Source of the DNA: Marsupella aquatica
Taxonomy: Eukaryota > Marchantiophyta
Direction of reading: 5' to 3'
Length of the DNA stretch: 64,000 nucleotides
Assembly: GCA_973895155.1 (NCBI GenBank)
Contig: OZ316898.1
Coordinates: forward strand, 7,812,001-7,876,000
A program made the translations under genes and the position numbers. Positions 36,809 to 49,302 of the stretch are shown here, piece by piece (within the stretch, counting starts at the first letter, position 1; each line of letters opens with the position of its first letter). Below the pieces are notes generated by a model. It saw nothing but the letters and a program-made list of their open reading frames with translations. It ran no database searches and was not told where the DNA came from.

Positions 36809-39589
36809 TTGGTCACCACGGATTCTTCTAGTGCTGCTGGATTACCCGATGGACGACGGACCGGTTTCACTCGGAGTGGGGCACAGTTTTGGCCAGCGGC
36901 ATTGGTAGCAGTCAGTAGTGTAGCTTCAGACAGTGATTCTGATGAGGACTCAGTGACCAGTTCTCCTCATCATCAGGTGGTTGCACCTTTGTTGTGGGAT
37001 ATGGACGAGATGTACGAGGCTACAAAGGGCCCACGACGATACTCTGGTGTAGTTGGCACAATTGATTTGGATGACTTCATCCAGGAGTTTGATACGTGGT
37101 GCGATATGCAGACATTGCGTAACGTCACGTTGTTTACCCCTTTCATGGCATGGAAGGGATTATTCCAGCATTTGGAGGGGCCACCCATGGATGACTACCA
37201 TGAGTTTCGGAAGGCTCATTTGGTTGAGATTGAGGCATGGAGGCAGCATTGGTCGCCTCATTATGTGTCCATCACCTATGGCACTAGTGCGGCTGCCCAA
37301 CCCATTGCCACAGCTGCTGCTTCTTCTAGCAACACTAGCCAGAGTGGCACACCATCCACCAGCAGCACTCCAGCAGCATCCACCACTACTCCTGTCGGTG
37401 TGATTGTGACAGGAACTGGAGTTGCGCCAGCATTTAATCTTGTGGTGGAATTTTTTGAGGTACTGAAGCAGAACTATCAGGGTGTGAGAACTGATAAGTT
37501 GAAGGGTCTTCAAGAGTTCCAATGCAAGACTGGAGAGAGCCTACGTGAGGCATACACACGTATGCGCAGATTGATCACTGTCACCAAGGGAGTGACAGAG
37601 GCTCAGGCAGTCCAGTTTTGGTATGCAATTCTGGACAGAGAATTGCGACGCAGAGTGAGAGATGTCACTCTGCTTAGGGATGCAGATCCCACATTAGCAG
37701 TTGTTTTCACCCTTTCTGAGCGCATTGAGCTCAATATGGTGAATGAGAAGGTGGTGACTTCCGGATTTGCCAAGGAAGCACCAAAGGCTGCATCTACATC
37801 CACACCACAGCCTACTGCACGGAAGAGCCAGAGGGAGAAGCCTACTGCACGAGAGTCTACCAGCCAGAGACCTGTGCCCTCTTATGCTGGACAGCAGTCA
37901 GGATGTTGGACCTGTGGTGGGGATCATGCACAGAGATATTGTCCAGATCATAGAGGATCAGGGGGAGCATCAGCACCTGATCAGCAACAATGTGATCATT
38001 GTGGAGCTCCTGGACACACCAAGGATAGGTGTTTCTCACTCCACCCTGAGTTACGGAGAGGAGGATCCCATACACATGATCAGGGAAGAGGAGGAGGAGG
38101 TAGAGGTGGTGGACGTGGTCGTGGCATGCCACATGCAAAGAGACATGGAGGTGACGCTGCCCCTGCTGTAACCGTAGATCCAAAGGATGCTAAAATTGCT
38201 CAATTGGAGCAACAACTAGCTGCCATGGCTAGTTCCCAGGTGAGATCTAATTCTGGTGATGGGGCATCTACATCCTATGGACCTTCCACATCCCATGGTC
38301 CTTCCACATCTTATGGAGCTGATGGAGACCTTGCCACCATGGGATTCATGTGTGGCACTCCACATATTGATGCATCAGCAGCTTTGACACGTGGGGCAGC
38401 CAAAGCTCTTGAGCCCCGAGGAGCAGTAGTGGAGTTAGATCCACAAAGGGGGGATACACGTCGGCAGACAAAGCTTCCTCAGTCTTTTACATTGTCAGAG
38501 ACAGTTCAGACTGCCTCTATGAACCCGGTTCGGACAAACCCTGATGTGGGTAAGTTGGCAGAATTAGGTAGTGATGCAGCAGGGATGACAGGTACCTTAC
38601 TGGGGGCGGCTACTGCCATAGTACGCACCCCATTATTTTCAGCGACAAACATGCTGAACTTGGGAGTTGGTCCTGCAGAAGTGTTCAGATTGGCAGCTAC
38701 ACTCTGTGAGGACACTCCAGTGGTTGCTTCCCATGCAGAAGCAACTTGCAGTGTTGATGCAGTGAAGACCATGCCACCTACTGCTACTAGTGAGACATGG
38801 CATGCAGCAGCAGCGAGGTTGGTGGATTTACCAGCACGCCCTGCATTTGAGAGGACTAGGTTTGAACCTAGTGTTGTGTCATTGGATAATCGAAGTGGTA
38901 TCTTCCGATTAGTTGGGCCTTCTGGAGCAGTATACAAGCCAGAGAGAGTGTTATTGGATACTGGTGCTCAGCCCTTGATGTTGGGGAAGTCTGCCATACG
39001 TGGATTGGGATTGCATCCAGAGGATTTGGAGGATTGTCCCTTTCCCATTCAGACTTCATTGGGGGGACCTACACTTACACAGCATATCACCAGGAGACCA
39101 CTTGATTTGAGGATTCAGGAAGGTCATACCACAGATAGCTCACAGATACAGGCGCGAGCTATTCTGACTAAGGCAGAGTCATATGATGTGTTGGTGGGAT
39201 GTACAGTGCTCTACCCCATGGGATTTATTCTTGATTTTTGGGAGGAATCAGTGTCATATAGACCTGATTGGCAGTCAGGAGATGCTCGATTGAGCAAATT
39301 GCCAGTGAGATTTAGTGGACCTGTGGGAGGCCCTAAATCCACACCATTGTCTTTGGCAGCATTCAGTGGTGTAATTGCTGGACCTGATGATTTGATTGAG
39401 GGTAATGCGCATGCAGCCGATGTTCCACCATTGGAGGAGTCTCATGAGGAGCACATCATGCGAGGATTACCTGTTGGCACTGTTGTGCCACCAGTGTGGG
39501 GCACTGCACAGGCCTTGCCACAGGCAGCAGCACGATTGGTACATGATGCATGGCGTCATGTTTTTACACCACAGTCAAGAGTAGAGTAG
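36809..39589 (+). CDS. Gypsy Gag-protease
   Basis: This open frame of 926 codons carries a Ty3-type gag core (about residues 210-320: 'FFEVLKQNYQGVRTDKLKGL', 'ESLREAYTRMRRLI', 'QFWYAILDRELRRRV'), two zinc knuckles around residues 365-410 ('CWTCGGDHAQRYC' and 'CDHCGAPGHTKDRC'), a Gly/Arg-rich stretch, and an aspartic protease near residue 717 ('VLLDTGAQPLMLGKSAI'). Gag packages the RNA and protease cuts the polyprotein. There is no ATG at the start of the open frame. The first in-frame Met is near residue 66, and an ACG codon stands close to the expected start, so the true start may be mutated. The frame closes at TAG 39587-39589 and continues in phase toward the methylase. Confidence 0.85.
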   Translation: MVTTDSSSAAGLPDGRRTGFTRSGAQFWPAALVAVSSVASDSDSDEDSVTSSPHHQVVAPLLWDMDEMYEATKGPRRYSGVVGTIDLDDFIQEFDTWCDMQTLRNVTLFTPFMAWKGLFQHLEGPPMDDYHEFRKAHLVEIEAWRQHWSPHYVSITYGTSAAAQPIATAAASSSNTSQSGTPSTSSTPAASTTTPVGVIVTGTGVAPAFNLVVEFFEVLKQNYQGVRTDKLKGLQEFQCKTGESLREAYTRMRRLITVTKGVTEAQAVQFWYAILDRELRRRVRDVTLLRDADPTLAVVFTLSERIELNMVNEKVVTSGFAKEAPKAASTSTPQPTARKSQREKPTARESTSQRPVPSYAGQQSGCWTCGGDHAQRYCPDHRGSGGASAPDQQQCDHCGAPGHTKDRCFSLHPELRRGGSHTHDQGRGGGGRGGGRGRGMPHAKRHGGDAAPAVTVDPKDAKIAQLEQQLAAMASSQVRSNSGDGASTSYGPSTSHGPSTSYGADGDLATMGFMCGTPHIDASAALTRGAAKALEPRGAVVELDPQRGDTRRQTKLPQSFTLSETVQTASMNPVRTNPDVGKLAELGSDAAGMTGTLLGAATAIVRTPLFSATNMLNLGVGPAEVFRLAATLCEDTPVVASHAEATCSVDAVKTMPPTATSETWHAAAARLVDLPARPAFERTRFEPSVVSLDNRSGIFRLVGPSGAVYKPERVLLDTGAQPLMLGKSAIRGLGLHPEDLEDCPFPIQTSLGGPTLTQHITRRPLDLRIQEGHTTDSSQIQARAILTKAESYDVLVGCTVLYPMGFILDFWEESVSYRPDWQSGDARLSKLPVRFSGPVGGPKSTPLSLAAFSGVIAGPDDLIEGNAHAADVPPLEESHEEHIMRGLPVGTVVPPVWGTAQALPQAAARLVHDAWRHVFTPQSRVE

Positions 39590-39646
39590 TCTCTTGCAGA
39601 TGGACCTGTGACTCTTTCACCATTGGATACCACTCCTATTGCTTGA

Positions 39647-39719
39647 CAGTATCCACCAGAGGGTATTTGTTTGTTGGATCTTTTTGGTGGGATTAGCACT
39701 GGATTGGCTGCTGTTCTTC
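39647..39719 (+). pseudogene. DNMT3-like methyltransferase, first fragment (motif I)
   Basis: After TGA 39644-39646 the same frame encodes 'QYPPEG' and 'ICLLDLFGGISTGLAAVL'. The latter is motif I, the S-adenosylmethionine-binding loop of cytosine-5 methyltransferases, close to 'LFDGIATGLLVL' of the DNMT3 family. The codon is cut after its first base (C39719) by the CACTA insertion and continues at 60228. Both parts are annotated separately because 20.5 kb separates them. Confidence 0.88.
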
Positions 39720-39749
39720 CACTAGTAGAAAACAATGTATTTTATGACC
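39720..39749 (+). repeat. CACTA left terminal inverted repeat
   Basis: The first 15 bases match the right end at 14 positions, followed by six unmatched bases and then the shared TTTATGACC. Confidence 0.93.
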
Positions 39750-40470
39750 GAAACAATGACTATTAATCAGGTCTTTTTAACAAAACAATGACGCAATTGT
39801 TCTCGTCTTTCCAGACACGTCACAACGGACATTTTGGTCACGGTCCTTTTGGACAAATGACGCTAAAAACATGTGGTCATTTCATACTATCCTAAATGAC
39901 CATTTTTATGATATGGTCATAAATGTTGAACGGTCCAAAATGACGACACAAATCACCATCGACGGTCAATTGCCGTTGACCGTCGATGGTCCCCGTACCC
40001 AATCACACAACGACACGTGGCAATAAAAAAACAAATAACATTGGTCATTTTGGACTTGTCCAAAATAACGTACATTATATAACAAATCAAATAGTGACAC
40101 GTGGTTCAAAGAGGATTCACCATTTGGCAATATATTTGGGTCATTTTGGACGTGTCCAAAATGACTATAGTATAAACAAGTCATATTGAGACACGTGGTT
40201 CAATTGGGAGAAGACACGTAAAGATACACATTAGTCATTAATGACATGTCTTGAATGACATAAAGTGAGTCATAGTGGACTTGTTTATAATGACCATGAG
40301 AAAGGTCATTGTATATGTCATTCTTTGAATCATTTAGTCTATGTCTTTAATGACCAGAGTTGAGTCATATTGGTCACAAAGATAGTTGTGAATAATGACC
40401 ATTACATCAGTCATTCTAGCCAGTCATTTAGTCATTCAAGCCAGTCATTCAGACGAAGTATTCAATGATT
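39750..40470. repeat. CACTA left subterminal repeat region
   Basis: GTCATT and its complement recur every few tens of bases in both orientations, often as 'ggtcattttggac'. In CACTA elements such arrays bind the TNPA-type protein. The binding role here is inferred. Confidence 0.75.
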
Positions 40471-40803
40471 TGGAGAAATTCAAATTTAAGTGATCATGAT
40501 AGATAAAACTTGATGTCAATCAAAAATCATATATTACAAAGCCATTCAATAGAGTTGCTAAATGAAAACTTAAAGAAACATTCGATATATATCACAAATC
40601 TAATTGATATTCATACAAGATACCTTCATAAGTCTCACGGTAAATATTGAACTCAATGCAAATTTATGAAACAAAATTACATTGACATCAATAATATTAG
40701 ATTGTCAATTGTTACAACCTGACATACCAATCACTCTGCATGTTTATAGAAAAACAGAGTTGTCATTCTATCATGTCTATTGTTTCTTGATAGAGTGCTA
40801 TTT

Positions 40804-43687
40804 CTATTGCTTCTTAAGCAATCTAGAGTTCCATAGGGCATTCATCCCTTTCACATCAGATAATTTAGACTGGTTCTCCCCTGAATTGGCAAATGGCAAT
40901 GCCACATCTACAAACACTTCAATCACACGCACTCGCAAGAAAGGGCTTTCAAAATCTGCACAATGAAACTTATCTTCTCCTGGCAGCCCTGTCACCTCAC
41001 CTTCTGCCACTATCATGGAATTGTCCACAACGCTCTTCATCTTCACCAAATCTCCTCTTGCAAACTGTGAACAACACATTTTGTTAAAAATGCAATAAAC
41101 AGAAATTGAAAGATAGAAGAACACTCAAATCAAACACACATTTACCTTTGCAACGGGGTTAGGAGACTGCATTGGTTTCTTCTGTGCAGGTGATGCATTT
41201 GCTAAGGATCCTTTCTTCCTTTTCTTCTTTCCCTTTCTAGTTGATGGAGTGTCATCCTGTTCACTTGGAATGGGAGTTTCTTTTGGCAACTCAGATGATT
41301 CTGGGGTTACATCTGGTGTCAACTGAGTCGACTTATCCTCTGGCAACTGAAAGGCATCTGAAATGGCTTCTTTGGGCAACTTAGATGGCAAAAGGTTCAC
41401 TTCCAATTCAGTTTGCTTTAGAGTACTGTTAGCTATGTCAGTTGGTCTTCCCTGCGACACAGGAGGCTCCCCTAAAGATGCTGTCATAAAACACACACAA
41501 AAGAAATGCATAAACAAACATGTATACACCAGCAACATATAATCACACTAAAAACATGCAAGAACATTATAAACATGCAATGACATATACACATCACAAT
41601 AATTACATTGAATGGACAGTGTATACATGATAGAGAATTTTACCTTCATTATCGCCTGAAAAAGTAAGAGATCGCTTTCTACTACCTTGTTTGGTAGTTG
41701 TAGTCAACTTACTGTGACTAGGCACAACTGTTGGAACTTGTGCATTACTGGGGTGATGTGCCATCCACGTAGTCATCATGTTTGTCAACTCCCTCACAGT
41801 GCCTTTCAACTCAGCGACATCCAATTTCACAGCCCCAATGGCAGTGATCTCTTCTTTTGAATGTGGGGTCTGTAAATGAACCACAAACCAACACAACAGT
41901 CTCACTGTCAAACTTACAAACGACACAACACTGGCTCTGTCAAATGGAGAATGATGTACAAATCAAATTGGTATGACAATACTCACAGCTGATCCATGTC
42001 TGTTTCCTTGCCCCAGTAAGCTAGCACTTTTACCCTCCCCACTTGCCAATGATGGGCTCACCTTTGCTCCCACAAAACTACCAGTCTGACCTTCTGCACT
42101 TGCCAATGATGGGCTCATTGTCACCTTTGGCAATGAACCCTGACTACCATGGTTTTCTTTCAGGTCAGATATACCTGGGCTTGATCCTCTCTTCTGCTTC
42201 TGTTCAAACACACAATGAATGAGAAATCACAGAGTTTGTTTTCATCAAGATTCACAAACAAGACAGAATTGATAGTGAAAATGATAGACAATTTACCATT
42301 CTCTTTGCTGCTGCAGCATGCCCTCCCCTTCCAAAGTGAGAGGTATCTTGCACTCGTGCTCTTTTATCAGTCATCTGTTTACTCAAAGATATCAATGTTG
42401 GACTGGTAAAATGAGATACCAAAGCTGCCCATTTCTTTGGATCAACACCAGATGGCCCAGGTTTGGTTGGATCCTCATTGCAAACTTTCTTCCAATAAAC
42501 ATGCATTTTATGGCGCTCTCTCTTCAATATGCCACGACAATGACTCTGGAATTTGGTGTTAATAAATTCCCCACCCACATACTCCCACTCAGCTGCCATG
42601 TTATTCCACACTGTGGTTGTATGAACTTGTGGATGATCAGTCCATTTTGGCTTTGATACATCAAAGACTCTGAGTACGTTGCCACGAAGTTCCTCCAGCC
42701 AGTATTGTTTGTTGCCATCAGAATCATCAATATCATTGTCATAAATCTGCATTTCATAGACAATGTCAGATCATAACTCTGGAATTTATGCAGAGTCCAG
42801 GTTTTATACACACAACAACAGAGAGGATCAGATTTGTCTAAATCTACAAACAAGTACAATACTCACTTTAATGTGTTTGGGCACCTCTCCGCAATCCCTT
42901 CGTTGTTTGGCAGTATTATCAAACTGCTTCTTAGCATGCCTTCATTCCCTGCGCATCTCAGAGGCCCCTCCTGCAATGCACACACATGCATTCAATCAAA
43001 AAATATGTACATGATTGAAAAGTTGAGCAAATGTACTTGCATATGCATGACGAGCAGATTGTGTATTACCTGAAGATCCTCTGGAATGTAGTACATCAGA
43101 TTGACCTGATCTGCCTTCAGATGCTGATGGAACCACTAAACAAACACACAACACCAAAGCACTTCAATTAATTTCATTTCCAAGTAGAATATCAACTTCC
43201 AAACACACCTGAAAAGTAGAACAGTACAATCCACTCACTTTCATATAAGAGTCCAGTGTCTGGGTCTTTCCAACATCTCACTAGCCCACCTCCACCAGGC
43301 CCAGTCTTCTTAGGACCACGATTTTGTTTCTGTACCTACATCATGGACAACGTAAGCATATCAACATATAATTTGAAAAAGGGACAAGGATCCCTTCCTA
43401 TTAGGATGATGAAGTTCAAGCATTACCTATTGTGCACTCTCTGGTTCTGACCCTCCAATGTCAGAATCCTCAGTGTCATACTCAGAAGGAGAACCATAGC
43501 CATCATCACCAAACTCTGCCATGTTCACCTTGGTAACTTCTGATAGTCTAGAGCTCCTCCTCTTTGGCAATGTTTCAGTTGAAGTACCTTTCACCAAAGC
43601 AGGCTTTCCTCTCTCTCGTTGTACATGTGTGGTTGGGCCTCTAAGGAACAAAGCAATCATCAACATACACCAATGCAGATCAAACAT
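40804..43687 (-). CDS. TNPA/Ptta-like CACTA accessory protein (Transposase_24 type), multi-exon
   Basis: Several minus-strand exon-like segments lie in order. They are an acidic segment (43687-43430) with 'RSSRLSEVTKVNMAEF'; small ones near 43330, 43130 and 42970; the core 42752-42300 with 'WLEELRGNVLRVFDVSKPKW', 'KFQSHCRGILKRERHKMHVY' and 'PSGVDPKKWAALVSHFTSP'; then coiled-coil and Ser/Pro-rich linkers (42190-41970, 41880-41640, 41480-41130) with a basic patch 'RKGKKKRKKGS'; and a C-terminal domain (41060-40804). The core matches the plant Ptta/En-Spm transposase family, the TNPA-like partner that binds subterminal repeats and assists TNP2. An in-frame TGA stands at 42942-42944 in the segment reading 'GGASEMRRE', a codon that could come from CGA. 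Exon borders are approximate and the true start is not fixed. Confidence 0.72.
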
Positions 43688-44166
43688 ACATGCAAAATGA
43701 ATCTACAACACCGTAACACTAGTACTTATGTACAGGATCCATACTAGTATGAGACCAATCTGGAATATGAAAACAGAACATGAACCTGACAACTCCATCT
43801 ACTGAATCAAATTTGCAATAGACATATCAACACACACATCAGCTTGCAGTCTGGCCCCAGTCCTAGATCACGCATAATTCTGACATTATGCTCTATGTTC
43901 CGATTTCGGGCCTCCTCATAAGGATTCACAGAATGTGACAACCCTTGCAATCTTCCTTTCACAGGCTGCATTCACCAACTGCACAAATGGGTAAACCATT
44001 AGTCTGATTTCATAAATAGTCCATACATGTAGTCCATCTATGGACTTCACACACCTAGCTAAAACCTATTCACTGCTTAGGCCTGCCCTTTCTTGTAGAT
44101 CCCTCTGCATCTCTGCCTCGTTTGGGACCAGTACTTGGTCCTGGATTTTCTCAGGACCTACAGGCC

Positions 44167-47100
44167 TTAGCCAATTCGATGTGTAATTTTGGCATTGTTT
44201 TCCATTGTAGCATGGAAATCAACGTCTGTGTAATCACCTAACACCCTTGTGGACCTGGATTCTTTGTGGAGGATTGTTCTCCATGCTATCCCCTTCTCAT
44301 TGGGGTGGAAGAAAACCTGCTCCACTTGCTTTGGGAAAACGTAATCCATTTTCTTGGACACACCCAGTTCTCTATGGAAATTCACCTGCCAAAGACCAGA
44401 CTTGGTATACCTCATACTGGCTGAGGATTTAGGAGTCCATGATGGATCTGCCCATTTCCCTTTGAAAAGAATCACCTCTTTCCTCAAGCTGCCATAATTC
44501 AGTACCGAGATATCTATCAAGGCCCCTACATACTGTACAGATTCTTCTATGGTTGCACCAGACCTGTCCACTCGCTTCTCAGTGAATGTAGAAGCCATCC
44601 CAGAATCAAAAGTGCTGAAAGCACCAGAATCACAATCACTCAAACACCCCAAGGATGGAATAGTCCAGCTCCAATGGTGCCATAGGCTCTACATGCCCTA
44701 TACAGTCGTGCCTTCAAACTAGGTGGTGTGGAGTATGCAGATAGTAATGACCGCTCAGACTCTTTCTCAAAATTATGGGTATTGACTAATGTTTGAAACC
44801 ATTCCCTGAAAGGTGGCAATTCTTGGCAGTCTACGGGAAATTCCACTGGTTTTCTTCGATTGGCAGGCTTCCTCATCCACTCCTTCCGGAAATCCACTCT
44901 TCGTTTGGTAACAGTCTCATTGGTAGCATCATATATCCTACATGGCAACAACAACACTGAAGACATTAGTGCACGATCCACCATGAATATACAAACACAA
45001 TGGGGCAACATAATTATGATCCATATGCCTAAGGATAGGAGAGTTTCTAGGGTTTATGTACCTGTACCATGGAGCCACTGTCTCTTCATTCTCTAATATA
45101 TAATGATGCATGGCCATCATTTCAGACCAATCCAAAGTTATCGCCTTTGCAGCCCCTTCCAAAACAATGCCTGCAACGCCAGCATCCTCCTCCAACTCCC
45201 AGGTTCGTTTTCCCTCTCCCTTTGCATCAATCATGTATTCAGAAAGAAATCCCAAAGACTCATCTAATACATAGCCTTCAGCCATAGAAGCCTCTGGACG
45301 TGCCTTGTTTCGTACATAACCCTTCAATACCTTCAGGTTCCTCTCTATTGGGTACATCCATCTGCCTGTAACTGGGCCACACAAGTCTAATTCCTCCACT
45401 AGGTGAATCATTAAATGGGTCATGACATCAAAGAAGCTTGGTGGAAAATGGATTTCCAAAATGCAGAGAGTGAATGCAACATCCATCATCAAATTCTCAT
45501 ACATTGAAGGGTCCCACACCTTCGTACAGATCTGGCGATAGATATTGCTCACCCCAGCTATGGCCAAGCGAACCCCTTCATCAAGTAATCCCATTGTTGC
45601 CAGAGGGAGAATCTGTTGCATGAGTTGGTGGAAATCATGTGATTTCAACCCAGAGAGTTTCTTGGATTTTGTAACACACTTTGCCAAAGAACTTGAAAAA
45701 CCAGTGGGCCCTTTCAAGGTCAATAAAACCTCCAAGAACCTTGTTCTTTCCTTCTTGCTCAGGCAATATGGGGCTGGGGGCATCAACAATTTGTCATCCT
45801 TACGCTTGGGAGCTGGATTGGGTACAAGCCATAGGTGTTGGCGCACCTGTAAGAGCTTCATGTCTTCTCTCACAGAAGGAGTGTCCTTGGTCCCAATGAT
45901 AGTGTGCACAATGTTGTGTGCAAGATTCTTCTCACAGTGCATGGGATCTAGACAATGGTTAATGAGTAGTTTCTGCAGTGGACACACAATTCAGAAATTA
46001 GGGCATTGAATACAACTTTTGGCATCACTGGGCAGTAGTTTGTGCAGTGGACACAATTCAGAAATTAGTGCATTGAATACAACAATTACAAAATCTGGGC
46101 TACAGGAAGTATATGAAGAGAATATATTTCAAAGTCATATGAAGAGATTGCAGTAATTCATTGTAGTAGTATGGAGTCTTACATTCCAATAGGGCAACTT
46201 GTACAGACCAGTAGCCCTCTTCACTCCATGCACCTTTATGGGGCATTTCTCATCCTCAACCTTGGTTCCTCCCTTCTTCAAATATTCTGTTGTCTCGTCT
46301 CCCCACTTCTTTCTATCAGAGCTTGTCATTCTACACGGTGCAGGTCGACTCTCAATTGCACCATCAAAGTATTGTGCACTATCTGGTCTACGAAAAAGAT
46401 GCCTTGCTGCTAACCATCGACGGTGGCCACTGTACTCTAATTTCTGCAAGTGCTTAGAACCACGTGCCACACATTCTGGCCCACAGATGACACATCCTTT
46501 GTATCCAGAGTGTTGTTGTCCAGATATTAAACCATATGCAGGGTAATCATTGATTGTCCACAATAGCACAGCCCTAAGGTTGAAGTGTTGAGACAATCCT
46601 GGGCGTGGCAATTTGTCAAAGCAGGGCACTCCTTTCTTCCACAACAGCTCCAACTCCTCATAGAATGGGCCCAATATTATGTCTAGCTGTTCCTCTATTA
46701 CTGAATCAGGTCCTGGAATCAGCATAGCTAGCATGACAAAGAACTTCTTGGTGGTAAGCCAAGGAGGTAAATTGTAATTCAACAACAGTATTGGCCAGGT
46801 AGACCAAGCTGTGGAATTATTCCCAAAGGGATTCACCCCATCAAGTGCCAACCCAAATCGCACATTCCTTGGTTCAGCTGCAAATTCCCGATCAATATTT
46901 GTATCCACATGCTTCCAAGCCTTTGAATCTGCTGCGTGCCGAACCATGTTGTCTGTGCTTCTATTCTCATGATGCCAAGTCATGAGTTTAGATGTACCAG
47001 CAGTGGCATACAATCTCTTCAACCTGGGAATTATAGGGAAATACCGCACTACCTTCCTTGCCTGTAATGAATTCCCCACTCTCTTCATCTTGGGCTGCTG

Positions 47101-48042
47101 ACACACTGAACAGTTTTCTAACTTGGCATTCTCACCCCTAAAGAGCATACAACCTTTCTCACAGACAGGGATTCTCTCATAATCCAAGCCAAGCTTTCTC
47201 AATAGCTGCTTTGCAGCATATAAGTTCTTGGGCAGATTATGCTCTGTAGGCATACCATGCTCCCCCATCAAAGACAACAATGCATTCACTCCTTTGTTTG
47301 AGAATCCATGGCCATGACAGATGTTCAGCAGAAGCAACATGAATGACACAACATCTATTTTGCTGCCTGGGAACAAAGGTTGCATTGCTGCATCTAAAGA
47401 TAACTGTGCAGGATCAGTCTCCACAGGAGTTTTGGAGGTTTCAAGGGGGTTTACAGGATGGGCACCTCCTTCACTCTCATCATCCCCAAGTACAAAATCC
47501 AAGTCGAAACGGTCCTGATCATCTAGCTCATGCTCAGGGGATTCTTCACTGGTTCTCAGCAACGTTTCTTCCAGTAGAGCCCTGATATGTTCTTCGACAT
47601 CTATAGTTGGATGTTCTTGAACATCCACAGTTGGATACTCTGGAACATCTACAAATAAATGTTCTTCAACATCTACAGTTGGCTGTTGTGCACAGGTTGC
47701 CTGCTGAAGGTTTGCTACCCTCAATGCCTCAGGGCCATGTTGTGACATGTAGTCAGCACCCCACTCTTCATCAGAAGAGTCCTGTCCCTCTCCCACCCAC
47801 ACTTGACATGCAGGGTACCGACCATGTTTAATAAGGTGCAGTCTAGCAGTATTCCGATTAGTCCTATAATTCCCTTTGCAGTTCACACAAGGGCAGTACA
47901 TCTTATGGTCCCCACTCTTGTGGCAGGCCTTCTGTTCTCGAACCCACAAAGCATCATCACGATGTTGTACTCTAGCTGGATGGAAGAGCGGCAACTTTGG
48001 AGTTCTACCCACACCTAACGTATTCTGTGGAAATTGTGCCAT
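44167..48042 (-). CDS. TNP2-type CACTA transposase
   Basis: This is the catalytic transposase. Exon 1 (48042-46183, 620 codons) has the N-terminal transposase-associated zinc domain ('DHKMYCPCVNCKGNYRTN'), an acidic linker and the Tnp2 catalytic core ('KMKRVGNSLQARKVVRYFP', 'GLALDGVNPFGN', 'RAVLLWTINDYPAYGLISG', 'GYKGCVICGPEC'). A GT-AG intron leads to exon 2 (45972-45062) with 'CLDPMHCEKNLAHN' and the DUF4218 block ('FPPSFFDVMTHLMIHLVEEL'). Another leads to exon 3 (44937 to about 44660). The DUF4216 part (44652-44167, 'QYVGALIDISVLNYGSLRK') is in a different frame; I see no good splice pair, so a one-base indel near 44650-44690 is likely. Apart from that the gene looks intact. It is adjacent to the TNPA-like gene in the same orientation, as is usual. 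Confidence 0.9.
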
Positions 48043-48642
48043 GCTAGCTTGATTGAAATTGTATTCAAACTATGATTTTCAAACTGAATCAGAGTGACAT
48101 GCATACAAAATTGGGCCTACCGTCACAGTTGTACAACCGATGCCAACCACAGTCCAATTGCTCAAACCCACAGAGCCCAGTTTCTCAAATCCATTGTAGT
48201 AGGGCACCTTCTCCTTCTTGCATACAAATAGAGCATCACATACAGTGTCATCAGAATGATACTATGAACGTAAATCTCTGTGCCTTCATCATTTCCAGTA
48301 TTTGTTTGCCTATTAGGAATGTGAGCAGACAGGTCTGGAATAAGTAACGTTTGTGACACCAGTGACAAATTTACAAGTGAAGTTTAGACATCAATATGGA
48401 GGAAAGTCACACTCAAAGCACATGCTTGAAAATCGGAATCCTACCCTGGAAAAGATAATAAAGTTGATTTCTCAAAATTAATTGCCTCAATCCGCAATGC
48501 ACTGTCGTAGAGTGTGTATACATGAGGAGTTCATCAAACTGCATATAAATAGTCCACATGTTTTAGCACTCTGAAAATTGTTTAAGTCCACGTGAAACCA
48601 TCAAAAAGCTCTATCTCAAGTTTGTGTTCCATCCAGCCTCAA
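48043..48642. other. Spacer between TNP2 and the PHD-finger gene
   Basis: This 600-bp spacer has no supported gene. It should hold the TNP2 5' region and the 3' untranslated region of the PHD gene. Confidence 0.45.
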
Positions 48643-49302
48643 TCAAATCCAAGATATGTGGCTCCTAGCAGGAGTGCCTAGTGTAGGGTCAATGTCATGG
48701 TCAGGACAGTAAAACATCCCCTTCTTGGGCTGCCCATGCGCTGAGTGATCCCAAATTGTTCGATCATGGGCAAATCCCCTCTGTTGGATAAATAGTAGGC
48801 AGTCCTTGTGCCATGCCTTAGGACACCTCATGCACTGAACCAAAAATCCATTAGCCCCATCATTGGGCCCCTGTCCACAAGTAAGACAAATATGGAGTCC
48901 ACATGATGCTGTGCCAGGAACCAAACACTGCCGACAGTAAAACCGGGCACAGAGAGAGTCTGGACATTTTCTTACCTCTTCACCAATTTTTCCAGACACA
49001 TGGCACTTAAAGCAAGAATGTTCCTCATTCTTGCAATCAACACAAAGCCATTCTCCAACATGGCCATCAGCGAGGGATATAGTTGGGCATAGCCATTGTT
49101 GACCCAAAGGACAGGAAACATTCTTATGGAAATGTCGGTGGCAAGGCCCATCACAAACAATGAGATCCCCTCCCTCATCACAAATCACACATACATGTGG
49201 ACTATTCTGGTTAATCTCAATGTCTGAATATAAGGACAATTGAGGTGCTTGAGAGGATTCACCTCTGCAACGATTCATGGCCTTCTGCTTATTGCGAGCC
49301 AT
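48643..49302 (-). CDS. EDM2-like PHD-finger protein carried by the CACTA element
   Basis: A 219-residue open frame is rich in ordered Cys and His. It starts with a basic stretch ('MARNKQKAMNRCRGE'), then a PHD-type finger ('CVICDEGGDLIVC', 'CHRHFHKNVSC', 'WLCVDCKNEEHSCFKCHVSG'), a second set ('CARFYCRQCLVPG', 'LHICLTCGQGPND') and 'LVQCMRCPKAWHKDCL'. The order of fingers and the 'CFKC', 'C..RCPKAWH..CL' spacing resemble the PHD cassette of plant EDM2, a nuclear factor acting on H3K9me2-marked transposons and intronic heterochromatin. The ATG at 49302 is preceded by an AG that could be a splice acceptor, so a 5' non-coding exon is possible. No stop or frameshift is seen. It lies upstream of TNP2 in the same orientation inside the terminal repeats. 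The EDM2 relation is by eye; other multi-PHD proteins remain possible. Confidence 0.75.
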   Translation of the reverse strand: MARNKQKAMNRCRGESSQAPQLSLYSDIEINQNSPHVCVICDEGGDLIVCDGPCHRHFHKNVSCPLGQQWLCPTISLADGHVGEWLCVDCKNEEHSCFKCHVSGKIGEEVRKCPDSLCARFYCRQCLVPGTASCGLHICLTCGQGPNDGANGFLVQCMRCPKAWHKDCLLFIQQRGFAHDRTIWDHSAHGQPKKGMFYCPDHDIDPTLGTPARSHISWI

